Notes: a model not told the origin generated them from the sequence alone. DNA of 23,768 nucleotides from an uncultured Christensenellaceae bacterium (GCA_910587685.1 CAJUMY010000017.1:1-23768); one strand, 5' to 3'; positions 1-9,062 are shown, counted from the first letter of the stretch. A program made the numbers and translations.

Positions 1-591
1 CGTTTTTCTTTATATTCTAATATGCTTTTTCTTTTATGCTTGTATCATATTGTGTTATATATATGCCTATTCAATTTATTAAGTTAACCTATTCAGCGCC
101 GACTGCGCTTTGTTTATACCGACGGAGAAAGTAGGAAGTTGTCACGTACGCGTAGGTTTTTGTTAGGTATTGTTTGTCTTTACTCTGTATCAATAGATTA
201 TATAATTGATATTAAATAAAAAATATGAAAAATCAAATAAATAATTCATAACTAATAACTAAGCTAAACCATAGCGAGAAAATCGGTTGCTTGATACAGC
301 TTAGTTTTTTTATTAATTAAAGTGAAAATTTATTAGCATGTTGCATTATTATTTATAAAGGCGATCAGTGGAAAAATAGTTTTTGTGTTGCTTGTGAATA
401 TTGGTTAGAAAATACTTATGACATATAATAATTTTAATTACCTTAGTTATATACTTCGTTTTCAAACAGCACTTTATGAAGAAATATTAGTGTTTTTCTA
501 TTAAGTAAGGTATATCTTTCCTTTAAGATGTTATTGTTATTATAATTAATATCAATACCTATTGAACTAATTCAATTTATATGTCGCTATT
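1..591. other. AT-rich stretch without a gene
   Basis: No open reading frame with a convincing start and ribosome binding site lies here on either strand. Base composition is much more AT-rich than in the coding regions. The only structures I see are a terminator-like hairpin at 257-311 and a short 6-bp hairpin (ATTGAA/TTCAAT, 561-576) just past the spmB stop. The latter has no clear T-run and is a weak candidate for the end of the spmAB transcript. Confidence 0.6.
257..311 (+). terminator. Terminator-like hairpin with long loop
   Basis: AACTAAGCT (257-265) is perfectly complementary to AGCTTAGTT (298-306), and a seven-T run follows (305-311). A smaller helix, AACC (267-270) with GGTT (285-288), can form inside the 32-nt loop. 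No upstream gene is visible in the window, so what it would terminate is unknown. It could also be the remnant of a small RNA. Confidence 0.35.
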
Positions 592-1098
592 TTACATGAA
601 CCTTGCTAAAAAGCAGGAGAAGACCACGCCGATGAAGGTTGCAAAGAGAGAGACGGGGATAGCGTAGCGGAGCTTTTTGACCTTAGTAGTGGAGAAATAG
701 ACTACCGCTATATAGAAGACCGTTTCCGATGCGCCGACGATTATAGACGCGCAACGGGAAACGTAGGAGTCGGGTCCGTATTCGGCGTAGAGACGTTCGA
801 GTATCGCTATCGAGCCGTTACCGCTTAGGGGACGGATAACGATGAGTTCGGTGAGCTCGGGCGGTATGCCGAGAAACGTAAGGACTGGCGACATTAGTCT
901 TGCCGTCGCGTCCGCAAGTCCGCTGACTCTGAAGAGTTCGACTAATATGAGTATCGCGCATATAAACGGGAATATCGAAAATACGAGTTTTAAGCTCTCC
1001 TTCGCGCCTACGGTAAAGGAGTCGTATATCTGAACCTTTTTGACAAAGCCGAGTATCAAAACGGCGATAATAAATATCGGAAGAATATATTTCGTCAT
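592..1098 (-). CDS. spmB: Spore maturation protein B
   Basis: Integral membrane protein of the SpmB family (nucleoside-transporter 'gate' domain), 168 residues. In Bacillus subtilis SpmA and SpmB are needed for proper dehydration of the spore core. The family signature RPLSGNGS followed by a stretch ending IVGASETVFY is present, with several hydrophobic segments. I chose the ATG at 1098 rather than an upstream codon because it overlaps the spmA stop in an ATGA arrangement and has AAGGA eight bases upstream. Transcribed from spmA and translationally coupled to it. Length is normal for the family. Confidence 0.93.
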   Translation of the reverse strand: MTKYILPIFIIAVLILGFVKKVQIYDSFTVGAKESLKLVFSIFPFICAILILVELFRVSGLADATARLMSPVLTFLGIPPELTELIVIRPLSGNGSIAILERLYAEYGPDSYVSRCASIIVGASETVFYIAVVYFSTTKVKKLRYAIPVSLFATFIGVVFSCFLARFM

Positions 1099-1649
1099 TT
1101 CTTTTTCCTTAACACGAGACACAAAATAACGCCGACGGCGGTAGCGACGCTCGTAGCGATGAGCGAGGGAATAATAATATCGGATGCAGAAACGGAACCC
1201 GCCGATGCCCGAAGTCCTATTATAGTTGCGGGAAGCAGCTGGATAGACGTCGCGTTGATTACCATAAACAGTATCGCGTTATCGCTGGCTTTCGTATCGT
1301 CGCCGTTCATTCTTTCCATAGCTTTTATGCCTAGCGGCGTCGCGGCTCCGCCCATCCCGAGCAAATTTGCCGAAAAGTTCATGCTGATAAGCTCTTGCGT
1401 CTTTTCGTCCTCCTTTCTAAAGAGGAGTTTTGTCATAGGCGAAAACAGTTTGTGAAGAAATTTATTGACGTTAGTCTTCTCCATTATGTCGAGAACTGAA
1501 AGCCATATGCAGTATATCGCGGCGAGTTTGAACGCGAGCGAAATGGCGTTTTCAGCGCCGCCTAGCATTGCGGAGTAGGCGTTTTCGGGATCTATAACTG
1601 TCATTACGATGAGCGAAATTATTGCCATGACGGCGAATATCAGGTTCAT
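1095..1649 (-). CDS. spmA: Spore maturation protein A
   Basis: SpmA family membrane protein, 184 residues, partner of SpmB in spore core dehydration. The N-terminus is hydrophobic, and the conserved core NFSANLLGMGGAATPLGIKA is followed by FMVINATSIQLLP, both typical of SpmA. The start is taken as ATG at 1649 with AGAGG five bases upstream; a GTG two codons earlier sits inside the ribosome binding site and is unlikely. First gene of a two-gene operon divergent from metG, with its stop overlapping the spmB start. Confidence 0.93.
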   Translation of the reverse strand: MNLIFAVMAIISLIVMTVIDPENAYSAMLGGAENAISLAFKLAAIYCIWLSVLDIMEKTNVNKFLHKLFSPMTKLLFRKEDEKTQELISMNFSANLLGMGGAATPLGIKAMERMNGDDTKASDNAILFMVINATSIQLLPATIIGLRASAGSVSASDIIIPSLIATSVATAVGVILCLVLRKKK

Positions 1650-1687
1650 TTGCACCTCTACATAACGAGTTTATTTATCGTCGCTTA

Positions 1688-1717
1688 AACATATGCTCAA
1701 AAAGCGCGTCGAAATGC
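1688..1717 (-). promoter_or_regulatory. Possible sporulation (sigma-E-like) promoter of spmAB
   Basis: Read on the minus strand, GCATTTC (1717-1711) and CATATGTT (1695-1688) are 15 bases apart. They resemble the sigma-E pattern (KMATATT, about 14 bases, CATAYAHT) with mismatches. spmAB is sigma-E dependent in B. subtilis, which makes this plausible, but the match is imperfect and untested. Confidence 0.25.
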
Positions 1718-1756
1718 GTCGAAACTCAATAATACTATATATTAAAATTAAAATCG

Positions 1757-1785
1757 TTTACTTTTTCACTTAAAGAATGTATAAT
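1757..1785 (+). promoter_or_regulatory. Sigma-A-like promoter of the metG operon
   Basis: TTTACT (1757-1762), a 17-bp spacer and a perfect TATAAT (1780-1785) lie 55 bases before the metG start. A short inverted repeat, CCGC/GCGG, sits in the leader (around 1803-1814). It is too short and too close to the start to be a T-box. Confidence 0.7.
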
Positions 1786-1840
1786 ATGATGTATTGATAT
1801 TACCGCCTATGCGGCGGAAAAAATAAAGGAGAGTGATAAT

Positions 1841-3811
1841 ATGTCACAGCAGAAATACTACATTACAACACCTATCTATTATCCGAGCGGTAAATGGCAT
1901 TTGGGAACTTGCTATACGACCGTTATATGCGACGCTTTAGCTAGGTTCAAGCGAATGCAGGGCTATGACGTATTTTACCTTACAGGAACGGACGAACACG
2001 GTCAGAAGATAGACGACGTCGCAAAGAGCGTCGGCGTACCCGTTAAAGAATATATAGATAAAGTGGTAAAGGAACTTCGGGAACTCTGGGGGCTTCTCGA
2101 CATTTCTTACGACAAATTCATAAGAACTACGGACGATTATCACGAAAAAGCGGTGCAGAAGATATTCGAAAAGCTCTACGCTCAAGGCGATATATATAAG
2201 GACGAATACGAGGGCTACTATTGCAAACCTTGCGAATCGTTTTGGACGAAGTCGCAGCTTGTCGACGGCAAATGCCCCGACTGCGGACGCGAAGTTTCGC
2301 TGATGAAAGAGGAGAGCTATTTCTTCCGTCTCAGCAAATATCAGGACAGGCTCATAAAACTCATCGAAGAAAATCCGGAATTTCTTCAGCCGAAGAGCCG
2401 TCAAAACGAAATGCTCAATAACTTCCTGCGTCCGGGACTTCAGGATATAAGCGTATCGAGAACGTCTTTCGATTGGGGAGTAAAGGTTCCGTTCGATCCT
2501 AAACACGTAGTCTACGTTTGGATAGACGCTCTTACGAACTATATAACGGCGCTCGGATACGGCAGCGACGACACTACGCTGTTTGAAAAGTACTGGCCTG
2601 CCGATCTTCATATGATGGGTAAGGAGATAGTACGATTCCACTCGATAATTTGGCCTGCTATACTCATGGCTTTAGATATACCTCTTCCGAAGAAGGTTTA
2701 CGGACACGGCTGGCTTCTTCTCAGCGGAGACAAGATAAGCAAGTCAAAGGGCAATGCCGTCGATCCCGTAATACTATCCGAAAGATACGGCGTGGACGCG
2801 GTCAGATATTACCTTTTGAGAGAGATCCCGTTCGGACAGGACGGTTCGTATTCTAATAGGGCGTTCATATCGAGGATCAACAGCGATCTTGCGAACGATT
2901 TCGGCAATCTCGTATCGAGAAGTACCGCGATGTGCAGTCAGTACTTCGGCGGAATAGTTCCCGAAAGAGGAGAGATAGAGGAAGTTGACAAGTCGCTTAT
3001 CGACGTATGCAACGGCGCTTACGAAAAGGTAGCGAAAGCAATGGATTCCCTGCTCGTTCCCGAGGCTCTCGAAGAGATATGGAAGATAATAATAAGAGCT
3101 AATAAATATATAGACGAGACCACGCCGTGGCTCCTTGCAAAGGACGAGAGCAAAAGGGCGAGACTTCAGAGCGTAATATATAATCTTATCGAAGCGATAA
3201 GAATGGCAAACGTACTCGTAAGTCCTTTCCTCACTAAGAGCTATGTCGAGGTGTTCAAAAAGATAGGCGTTACAGACGAATACCTTGAGGGATTCGGTTC
3301 GCTTGAGTTTGGCACAATGAGATCGGGCGCAAAGGTTGAGAAAGGCGAAGCGCTCTTTAAGAGAATAGACATAGAAAAGGATGTCAAGGAGCTCGAGGCT
3401 ATCGCGGAGAAAGCCGAAGCGGAAAAGAACAAAAAAGCCGAAAAGAAAGAGGATGAAAAAGCGGAAAATACCGTGACGTTCGAGGAGATCACGATAGACG
3501 ACTTTGCGAAGATAAATCTTCGAGTCGGAAAGGTCGCGAGTGCGGAGAAGGTCGAAAAGGCTGACAAATTATTGAAACTCGGCGTTGATCTAGGCGAGGG
3601 AAGGATAAGGACTGTCGTGAGCGGTATCGCGAAGTGGTATGCTCCCGACGAAATGGTAGGAAAGGAGATAATCCTCGTTGCCAATCTCAAGCCGTGCAAA
3701 CTTCGCGGCATAATGTCGGAAGGAATGATACTTTGCGCGAGCGACGAGGACGGAAATCTTGCTATAGTTAGTCCGTCGAAACCTATGAAGGCAGGCAGCG
3801 AGGTCAGATAA
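1841..3811 (+). CDS. metG: Methionyl-tRNA synthetase
   Basis: Class I aminoacyl-tRNA synthetase charging tRNA-Met, 656 residues, cytoplasmic. The HIGH-type motif is HLGT (about 20-23). A zinc knuckle has C128, C131, C145 and C148. The KMSKS-type loop is KISKS at 298-302. An anticodon-binding helical domain follows. A Lys/Glu-rich linker (about 520-543) leads to a C-terminal EMAP/Trbp111-type tRNA-binding domain (about 547-656), which gives the long dimeric form common in Bacillota. The start has GGAGAG upstream. First gene of an operon whose next gene starts four bases after its stop; the metG-tatD-rsmA order is classical for Bacillota. Confidence 0.97.
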   Translation: MSQQKYYITTPIYYPSGKWHLGTCYTTVICDALARFKRMQGYDVFYLTGTDEHGQKIDDVAKSVGVPVKEYIDKVVKELRELWGLLDISYDKFIRTTDDYHEKAVQKIFEKLYAQGDIYKDEYEGYYCKPCESFWTKSQLVDGKCPDCGREVSLMKEESYFFRLSKYQDRLIKLIEENPEFLQPKSRQNEMLNNFLRPGLQDISVSRTSFDWGVKVPFDPKHVVYVWIDALTNYITALGYGSDDTTLFEKYWPADLHMMGKEIVRFHSIIWPAILMALDIPLPKKVYGHGWLLLSGDKISKSKGNAVDPVILSERYGVDAVRYYLLREIPFGQDGSYSNRAFISRINSDLANDFGNLVSRSTAMCSQYFGGIVPERGEIEEVDKSLIDVCNGAYEKVAKAMDSLLVPEALEEIWKIIIRANKYIDETTPWLLAKDESKRARLQSVIYNLIEAIRMANVLVSPFLTKSYVEVFKKIGVTDEYLEGFGSLEFGTMRSGAKVEKGEALFKRIDIEKDVKELEAIAEKAEAEKNKKAEKKEDEKAENTVTFEEITIDDFAKINLRVGKVASAEKVEKADKLLKLGVDLGEGRIRTVVSGIAKWYAPDEMVGKEIILVANLKPCKLRGIMSEGMILCASDEDGNLAIVSPSKPMKAGSEVR

Positions 3812-3815
3812 GGTC

Positions 3816-4634
3816 ATGAGAATTATTGATTCGCATACGCACGTCAACGACGAGAGGCTCATAGGCGAAAGGGATCAAATTATCAGAAATCTCGAGAGTC
3901 AAGGTATAGAGAGCATTATCGAAATGGGTTGCGACATCGACACTTCCAAAGCCGCGTATGAGCTTAGCGTTAAATACGCTAACGTATATTCGGCGGTGGG
4001 AATACATCCTCATTCCGCTAAAGAGAGGAAGTTATCCGATTACGATTATATGCGTTCGATAGCGTCGTCGGACAAGGTGGTAGCGATAGGCGAGGTCGGA
4101 CTCGACTATTATTACGATCTAAGCGACAGAGAGGAGCAAAAGACGGTTTTTAAGGAGCAGATAGAGCTTGCCGACGAACTTAGACTTCCGCTCGTACTCC
4201 ATATCAGGGACGCGTATAAGGATCTTGAGGATATTCTCAAGGATATGAAAGGTCATATCAACAGCGGACTTTTGCTGCACTGCTATAGCGGCAGTAGCGA
4301 ATTCGTCAAAGTGATGGCGAAATACGACGCGTATTTTGCGCTCGGCGGAGCGGTGACGTTCAAGAACGCGAAAAAAGAGGACGTGATCAAGACTATTCCG
4401 CAAGACAGGCTTCTTATCGAGACAGATTGTCCGTATTTGGCGCCTACGCCTATGCGCGGAAGCGTAAACAAGCCGGAATACGTTATCTATACGCTAAAAA
4501 AAATCGCGGAGACGCTGAATATGGACTGCGAGAAGCTCGGCGATATAACGTATGAAAACACGCATAGACTGTTTTCAAAAATGAAACGAACTACGGAGGG
4601 CTCTTACGGTGAAAAAAGATACGCTGACGTATGA
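3816..4634 (+). CDS. tatD: TatD family metal-dependent DNase
   Basis: TatD/YabD family hydrolase with an amidohydrolase-type TIM barrel, 272 residues. Visible metal and catalytic motifs, in order: SHTH (residues 6-9), GIHPH, GEVGLDYYY, HIRDA, HCYSGS and ETDCPYLAP. Family members are 3'-5' exonucleases or D-tyrosyl-tRNA-type hydrolases acting in the cytoplasm. It lies between metG and rsmA as in many Bacillota. The C-terminus carries about 15 extra residues that overlap the next gene by 26 bases, which points to translational coupling. Confidence 0.93.
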   Translation: MRIIDSHTHVNDERLIGERDQIIRNLESQGIESIIEMGCDIDTSKAAYELSVKYANVYSAVGIHPHSAKERKLSDYDYMRSIASSDKVVAIGEVGLDYYYDLSDREEQKTVFKEQIELADELRLPLVLHIRDAYKDLEDILKDMKGHINSGLLLHCYSGSSEFVKVMAKYDAYFALGGAVTFKNAKKEDVIKTIPQDRLLIETDCPYLAPTPMRGSVNKPEYVIYTLKKIAETLNMDCEKLGDITYENTHRLFSKMKRTTEGSYGEKRYADV

Positions 4635-5208
4635 AATAGATAATAATCTATATATCAATCTTACCAACAGGTGTTCGAACAACTGTGAATTTTGCGTGAG
4701 AAATCATCTTGACAGTTACGACGGTTACGACCTATGGCTTGAAAGAGAGCCTACGGCAGACGAGATAATTTCCGAGCTAAAAACTAGGGATATTGAAAAG
4801 TATAACGAGATAGTTTTTTGCGGTTACGGCGAACCGACGTACAGATACGACGTTATTAAAGACGTTGCCGATTACGTGCACGCTTTCGGCGCGAAGACGA
4901 GGGTCAATACCAACGGACAGGGCAATAGGATAAACGGCAAAGATATTACCGCCGATATATACAAATATCTTGACAAAATAAACGTGTCGCTCAACGCGTC
5001 GAACGCAAAGAAGTACGATGCCGACTGCCATTCGGAGTACGGCGAAGAGGCGTTCTTCGATATGCTCGACTTTGCCAAGAAGTGCAAAGAAGCGGGAGCC
5101 AACGTTATCTTCAGCGTAGTGGACTGCATAGGCGAGGATGAAATAAAAGCATGTAAACATCTTGCGGATTCTTACGGTATTCCGCTTCGCATAAGAGAGA
5201 TGATATGA
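4609..5208 (+). CDS. TatD-linked radical SAM protein
   Basis: Small radical SAM enzyme of 199 residues. The cluster-binding motif is C22-x3-C26-x2-C29 (RCSNNCEFC), followed by a glycine-rich FCGYGEPTYR segment that would contact SAM, then VNTNGQ and INVSLNA. Size and position directly after tatD match the family described as TatD-associated radical SAM proteins, whose substrate is unknown. The start is GTG at 4609 with GGAGGG eight bases upstream, inside the end of tatD. Its stop overlaps the rsmA start. It occupies the slot where rnmV (ribonuclease M5) lies in B. subtilis, so a role in RNA or tRNA metabolism is a guess. Confidence 0.88.
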   Translation: MKKDTLTYEIDNNLYINLTNRCSNNCEFCVRNHLDSYDGYDLWLEREPTADEIISELKTRDIEKYNEIVFCGYGEPTYRYDVIKDVADYVHAFGAKTRVNTNGQGNRINGKDITADIYKYLDKINVSLNASNAKKYDADCHSEYGEEAFFDMLDFAKKCKEAGANVIFSVVDCIGEDEIKACKHLADSYGIPLRIREMI

Positions 5209-6047
5209 GCGATATAAAAGATATTCTAAAAGAGAGCGGATTCAGGTTCAACAAACAGTTCGGTCAGAATTTCATTACCGACGTCAATCTTCTGGGCGCG
5301 ATGGTGTCCGACGCGGGTATAACGGGCGAAGATACCGTTATCGAGATAGGTCCGGGCGCGGGAACGCTTACGCGCAGTATCGCGAATGTCGCAAAAAAGG
5401 TCATCTCATTCGAAATCGACAGAAACCTCGAGCCTATACTGAAAAGAACTCTTTCGGATCACGGTAACGCAGAAGTTATATTCAAAGATTTCCAAAAGGT
5501 GAGCGACGCGGAATTGCGTTCGATACTGGACGGCGGCGAATATAAAGTCGTGGCGAACCTGCCTTACTATATTACGACGCCGTTGGTAATGCGATTTTTG
5601 GAGAGCGAATATAAGCCGTCGAGCGTTACCGTCATGGTTCAAAAGGAAGTGGCCGAGCGGTTCATAGCAACGGAGAAGAGCGATAATTACGGCGTGATAA
5701 GTCTCGCCATAGCCCTCGAGGGCGACGCGAAGCTCACCCGTATAGTATCGAGGAATCTTTTTTATCCCGTTCCGAACGTCGACTCCGCGATAGTGAATAT
5801 CGAGATAAGAGATAAGGGGATAGAGGATAAAGAGGATATAAAGAAACTCGTGAAAGCCGCGTTTTCGATGAGAAGAAAGACGCTTGTCAACAATTTGACT
5901 CATACGCTCGGCTTGACTCGAGAAGACGTTGAAAGCGCCCTTTTAGCTATAGGGAAAGACGTTAGAGAGCGAGGGGAGACGCTGTCGCTTTACGAATACG
6001 TCGCGCTCAAAGACGCGCTGTCGTCTAAGATCTGTAGGAATAAATAA
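5205..6047 (+). CDS. rsmA: 16S rRNA dimethyladenosine transferase
   Basis: RsmA/KsgA, 280 residues, dimethylates two adjacent adenines in the 3' terminal hairpin of 16S rRNA using SAM. Motifs seen: KQFGQNF near the N-terminus (residues 17-23), the SAM-binding EIGPGAGTLT (47-56) and the catalytic NLPYYITTP; a C-terminal helical domain follows. The ATG overlaps the radical SAM stop (ATGA). Last gene of the metG operon, with a terminator about 130 bases downstream. Confidence 0.96.
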   Translation: MSDIKDILKESGFRFNKQFGQNFITDVNLLGAMVSDAGITGEDTVIEIGPGAGTLTRSIANVAKKVISFEIDRNLEPILKRTLSDHGNAEVIFKDFQKVSDAELRSILDGGEYKVVANLPYYITTPLVMRFLESEYKPSSVTVMVQKEVAERFIATEKSDNYGVISLAIALEGDAKLTRIVSRNLFYPVPNVDSAIVNIEIRDKGIEDKEDIKKLVKAAFSMRRKTLVNNLTHTLGLTREDVESALLAIGKDVRERGETLSLYEYVALKDALSSKICRNK

Positions 6048-6175
6048 AATTCTCCAATCATCGGGAAAAGGGAGAAATACGAAAAACTTACGTAATAAAC
6101 TGCATGCAGGATCGGTCAGTTTTCGCCTTTTAATAATATCATAGATAGATATATTTAATATTTTATATTATCAAG

Positions 6176-6214
6176 ATTACCGAGCGTTAAGAGCGCGCGG
6201 TAATTTTTCTTTTT
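6176..6214 (+). terminator. Intrinsic terminator of the metG-rsmA operon
   Basis: ATTACCG (6176-6182) pairs with CGGTAAT (6198-6204), with an inner GCG/CGC helix, followed by TTTTTCTTTTTTT. Confidence 0.8.
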
Positions 6215-6240
6215 TATGAATAAACGACTCTTAAGGTGTC

Positions 6241-6291
6241 AATAATGATTTACGCCGAAGAACTGGGCATTATTAAAAACGATCGACGATC
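6241..6291. promoter_or_regulatory. Inverted repeats in the spoIIR leader
   Basis: Two inverted repeats lie between the operon terminator and spoIIR: AATAATG (6241-6247) with CATTATT (6268-6274), and the near-perfect palindrome GATCGACGATC (6281-6291) six bases before the ribosome binding site region. They could be operators or leader hairpins. I could not recognise a convincing forespore (sigma-F) promoter. Confidence 0.3.
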
Positions 6292-6303
6292 AAGGAGATA
6301 TAT

Positions 6304-6837
6304 ATGAAAAAGATAGCGATTTCTTTAGCGGTCCTTATTGTCGCGATAGCGATAGTAGCTGTTGCGAGCGCGGGCATAACAAGTGAAACGGAATGTCTTA
6401 GAATACATATCAGAGCAAATAGCAACGACGAGATAGATCAAAGCGTCAAATACGAGATAAAAGGCGAGATAGTAAAGTATCTCACTCCGATAATAAGCGA
6501 GGCTAAGAGCAAAGACGAAGCTATGAGCATTGTGTCGCGAGAGATACCTAATATAGAGGCTGTGGCGAAGAACACTCTCAAAAAGAAAGGATTCGCATAT
6601 ACGGCTAAATGCAGGATCGCGAGCGAAGAATTCCCGTCGAGAACATACGGCAACATGACGCTTGAAAAGGGCGTATACGACGCTCTTATAGTCGAGCTCG
6701 GAAAAGCCGAAGGCGATAATTGGTGGTGCGTGGTATTCCCTCCGCTGTGCTTTGTGAGCGGCGAGAACTCGGGCGAAAAGGATTTCAAGTATGTCTCGAA
6801 GATAGAGGAGATAATAAACGGGATACTGGGCAGATAG
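6304..6837 (+). CDS. spoIIR: Stage II sporulation protein R
   Basis: SpoIIR, 177 residues, is the forespore-secreted signal that triggers SpoIIGA to process pro-sigma-E in the mother cell. It has an N-terminal signal sequence or membrane segment (about 4-24). The family signature RIHIRANSNDEIDQSVKYEI comes next, then FPSRTYGNMTLEKGVYDAL and the C-terminal WWCVVFPPLCF. AAGGAG is well placed before the ATG. It opens a sporulation block with sleB and ypeB. In B. subtilis the gene is transcribed by sigma-F, but no clear matching promoter is visible here. Confidence 0.95.
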   Translation: MKKIAISLAVLIVAIAIVAVASAGITSETECLRIHIRANSNDEIDQSVKYEIKGEIVKYLTPIISEAKSKDEAMSIVSREIPNIEAVAKNTLKKKGFAYTAKCRIASEEFPSRTYGNMTLEKGVYDALIVELGKAEGDNWWCVVFPPLCFVSGENSGEKDFKYVSKIEEIINGILGR

Positions 6838-6883
6838 TCTACATACACAAAAGAAAGAAATCTTTACTAGGAGGTGTAAAAAT

Positions 6884-7576
6884 ATGCGAAAGTGGTCGCA
6901 GGCAATATGCGGATTATTGATAATATGTACTATATGTACTGCAATATTCACGTTTGCGGATTTTGGCGGCGACGAAACCGTCGAGAGCGTAGCGCTCAAA
7001 AAAGGCTCGCAGGGCAGCGACGTTAAGAAAGTTCAGGAAAAGCTGAAGTCGTACGGATATTATACCGGCAATATTGACGGCATCTACGGCAGCGGAACGG
7101 TGAGCGCGGTGAAAAAATTCCAAAAGGATTGGGGACTTACGGTAGACGGTATAGTCGGTAAGAACACATCAAAGGCGCTCGGCATCACGCTATCTACGGG
7201 CGGCAGCAGTAACAGCAGTTACTCTTCGTCGGATACCTATCTTCTTGCAAAGTGCATCTATGCGGAGGCAAGAGGGGAGCCCTATACCGGAATGGTGGCG
7301 GTCGGAGCGGTAGTTCTCAACAGAGTAAAATCTCCCGATTTCCCCAACAGCGTAGCGGGCGTCATATACCAGCCGTGGGCATTTACGGCGGTGAACGACG
7401 GACAGATCAATCTTGAACCCGACGATACGGCGAAGAGAGCGGCAAAAGACGCTATGAGCGGTTGGGATCCGACGAACGGTTGCGTGTATTACTATAATCC
7501 CGCAAAGACGACTAATAAATGGATATGGTCAAGACCGGTAAAACTCGTTATCGGCAGACACAGATTCGCAGTGTGA
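6884..7576 (+). CDS. sleB: Spore cortex-lytic enzyme SleB
   Basis: SleB family lytic transglycosylase that degrades spore cortex peptidoglycan during germination, 230 residues. Residues about 8-26 form a signal sequence, 38-100 a PG_binding_1 domain (LKKGSQGSDVKKVQEKL... and GIYGSGTVSAVKKFQ), then a Ser/Asn-rich linker and the SleB/CwlJ hydrolase domain from about 118. The catalytic glutamate is E128 in IYAEARGE; NRVKSPDFPNSVAGVIY and FTAVNDGQ are also typical. AGGAGGTG precedes the ATG. Followed eight bases later by its usual partner ypeB. Confidence 0.95.
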   Translation: MRKWSQAICGLLIICTICTAIFTFADFGGDETVESVALKKGSQGSDVKKVQEKLKSYGYYTGNIDGIYGSGTVSAVKKFQKDWGLTVDGIVGKNTSKALGITLSTGGSSNSSYSSSDTYLLAKCIYAEARGEPYTGMVAVGAVVLNRVKSPDFPNSVAGVIYQPWAFTAVNDGQINLEPDDTAKRAAKDAMSGWDPTNGCVYYYNPAKTTNKWIWSRPVKLVIGRHRFAV

Positions 7577-7584
7577 GGTAACGT

Positions 7585-8949
7585 ATGGAAGATAACAGAA
7601 CTATGAACGCGATAAAAAAGCGAAAGATAGTAATGGGAGTCATGATAACGCTCATCGTGTTGATGCTCGTTGCGGTGATAACGTTATCGGTATTGCTGGG
7701 CATGTCAAAGTCGAACGAGAAAGAATTCCGCATAGGCGTAGAGAACGTATACAGGCACGCCTATTACGCTCTTCTTGAAAACTACGTTGATATAGAGACG
7801 GGACTCAACAAGGTAAAACTCCTTCATAGCGCGGGGCTTAGCGAAGAGGTGCTCGACAAAATAGCGGATAACGCCGAACTTGCAGCGTTGTCGCTCAATA
7901 CTCTCAACACGAACGAAAACAATCTCGAACCTATATACCGCTTTACGAATCAGGTGGGAGACTATTCGAAGTATCTTGTGAGAAAACTTGAAAAGGGCGG
8001 CGCTATCAGCGAAGAAGAGATGTCCACTATAGACAAAATGCACGGCATTGCAATGAAGCTCGGCAAAGCGCTCGCAAGCGTGAACGACGAGATCCATTAT
8101 AACGGATACAGCTTTATAGACAATCTCGGCAAAGATAACGACTCCTTTTCCATCGCTCTCAAAGAGCTGGATAACGGCAGTATCGAATATCCTTCGCTCA
8201 TATACGACGGACCGTTCAGCGACTCTCTCGAGACTAGGGTTCCAAAGGGACTTAAAGGCGACGAGATAACCAAAGAGCAGGGTATCAACAAGATAAAGGA
8301 ATTCTTCAGGGACGCTACGGACGTTAAATTCGTCAGCGAGAGCAGTAATCATTTCGTAACTTATCTTTACGACGTGACTTACAGAGACGGAGCGACGGGA
8401 AGTATTCAGCTCACAAAGGTCGGCGGACAGATAGTGATGACAAATACCTTTGCAGAGTGTCTCGACATAAAGGTCGACGAAGAGAGCGCCGAGCGTATCG
8501 CCGCTACTTTCTTGATAGAACACGGCTATATAAATATGGCTGTCGTATGGTCGTCTCTCAACGATTCGACGTACTATTTCAACTATGCTCCTAAGGTGAA
8601 CGGCGTTATATATTATTCCGACGTTATAAAGGTGAAGGTGTGCGCGGGAACGGGACGAGTGATAGGAATGGAAGCTCTCAACTATATCTATAATCATACG
8701 GAACGCAACGTCGATATTTCGAAAGTTATGAGCGAAGAAAAAGCCATAGAGAACGTTCCCAAATCGTTCGATATAAGTAAGATGGAGCTTGCGCTTATTC
8801 CTAAGGGCAACGACAACGAAGTCTTGACGTATGAAATAATAGGAACTATCGGCGAAGATACTTTTTATCTATATATAAATGCCGAAACGGGCGAAGATGA
8901 AAAGGTTCTTATGCAGATAAACAGCAACGGCGGAAAACTCTTACTGTAG
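7585..8949 (+). CDS. ypeB: Germination protein YpeB
   Basis: YpeB, 454 residues, is required for SleB to localise and stay stable in the spore, and is held at the inner forespore membrane. A single N-terminal transmembrane helix (about 15-40) precedes a long helical region and PepSY-like repeats. The family motif YPSLIYDGPFSD is at 202-213, and the C-terminus ends EKVLMQINSNGGKLLL, close to the canonical end. The GAGG ribosome binding site overlaps the end of sleB, so the two genes are almost certainly cotranscribed. Confidence 0.94.
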   Translation: MEDNRTMNAIKKRKIVMGVMITLIVLMLVAVITLSVLLGMSKSNEKEFRIGVENVYRHAYYALLENYVDIETGLNKVKLLHSAGLSEEVLDKIADNAELAALSLNTLNTNENNLEPIYRFTNQVGDYSKYLVRKLEKGGAISEEEMSTIDKMHGIAMKLGKALASVNDEIHYNGYSFIDNLGKDNDSFSIALKELDNGSIEYPSLIYDGPFSDSLETRVPKGLKGDEITKEQGINKIKEFFRDATDVKFVSESSNHFVTYLYDVTYRDGATGSIQLTKVGGQIVMTNTFAECLDIKVDEESAERIAATFLIEHGYINMAVVWSSLNDSTYYFNYAPKVNGVIYYSDVIKVKVCAGTGRVIGMEALNYIYNHTERNVDISKVMSEEKAIENVPKSFDISKMELALIPKGNDNEVLTYEIIGTIGEDTFYLYINAETGEDEKVLMQINSNGGKLLL

Positions 8950-9009
8950 AGACAGCAGTCGGACGCTTGCGGTTATCGAGCGTAAAATAACTAAAAACTA
9001 TAAAAAGAG

Positions 9010-9042
9010 AAAACGGCGAAACTATACGTTTCGTCGTTTTTT
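9010..9042 (+). terminator. Strong terminator after ypeB, probably bidirectional
   Basis: A 13-bp stem (9010-9022 with 9028-9040, one G-U pair) with loop TATAC. The A-run on the left and T-run on the right allow use from both directions. It lies between ypeB and the convergent gene ending at 9160. Confidence 0.85.
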
Positions 9043-9048
9043 ATTGTG

Positions 9049-9062
9049 AAGACTTAAGTCTT
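9049..9062. repeat. Perfect 14-bp palindrome
   Basis: AAGACTTAAGTCTT reads the same on both strands and lies seven bases after the ypeB terminator, in the gap between two convergent genes. Function unknown; a protein binding site is possible. Confidence 0.3.
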
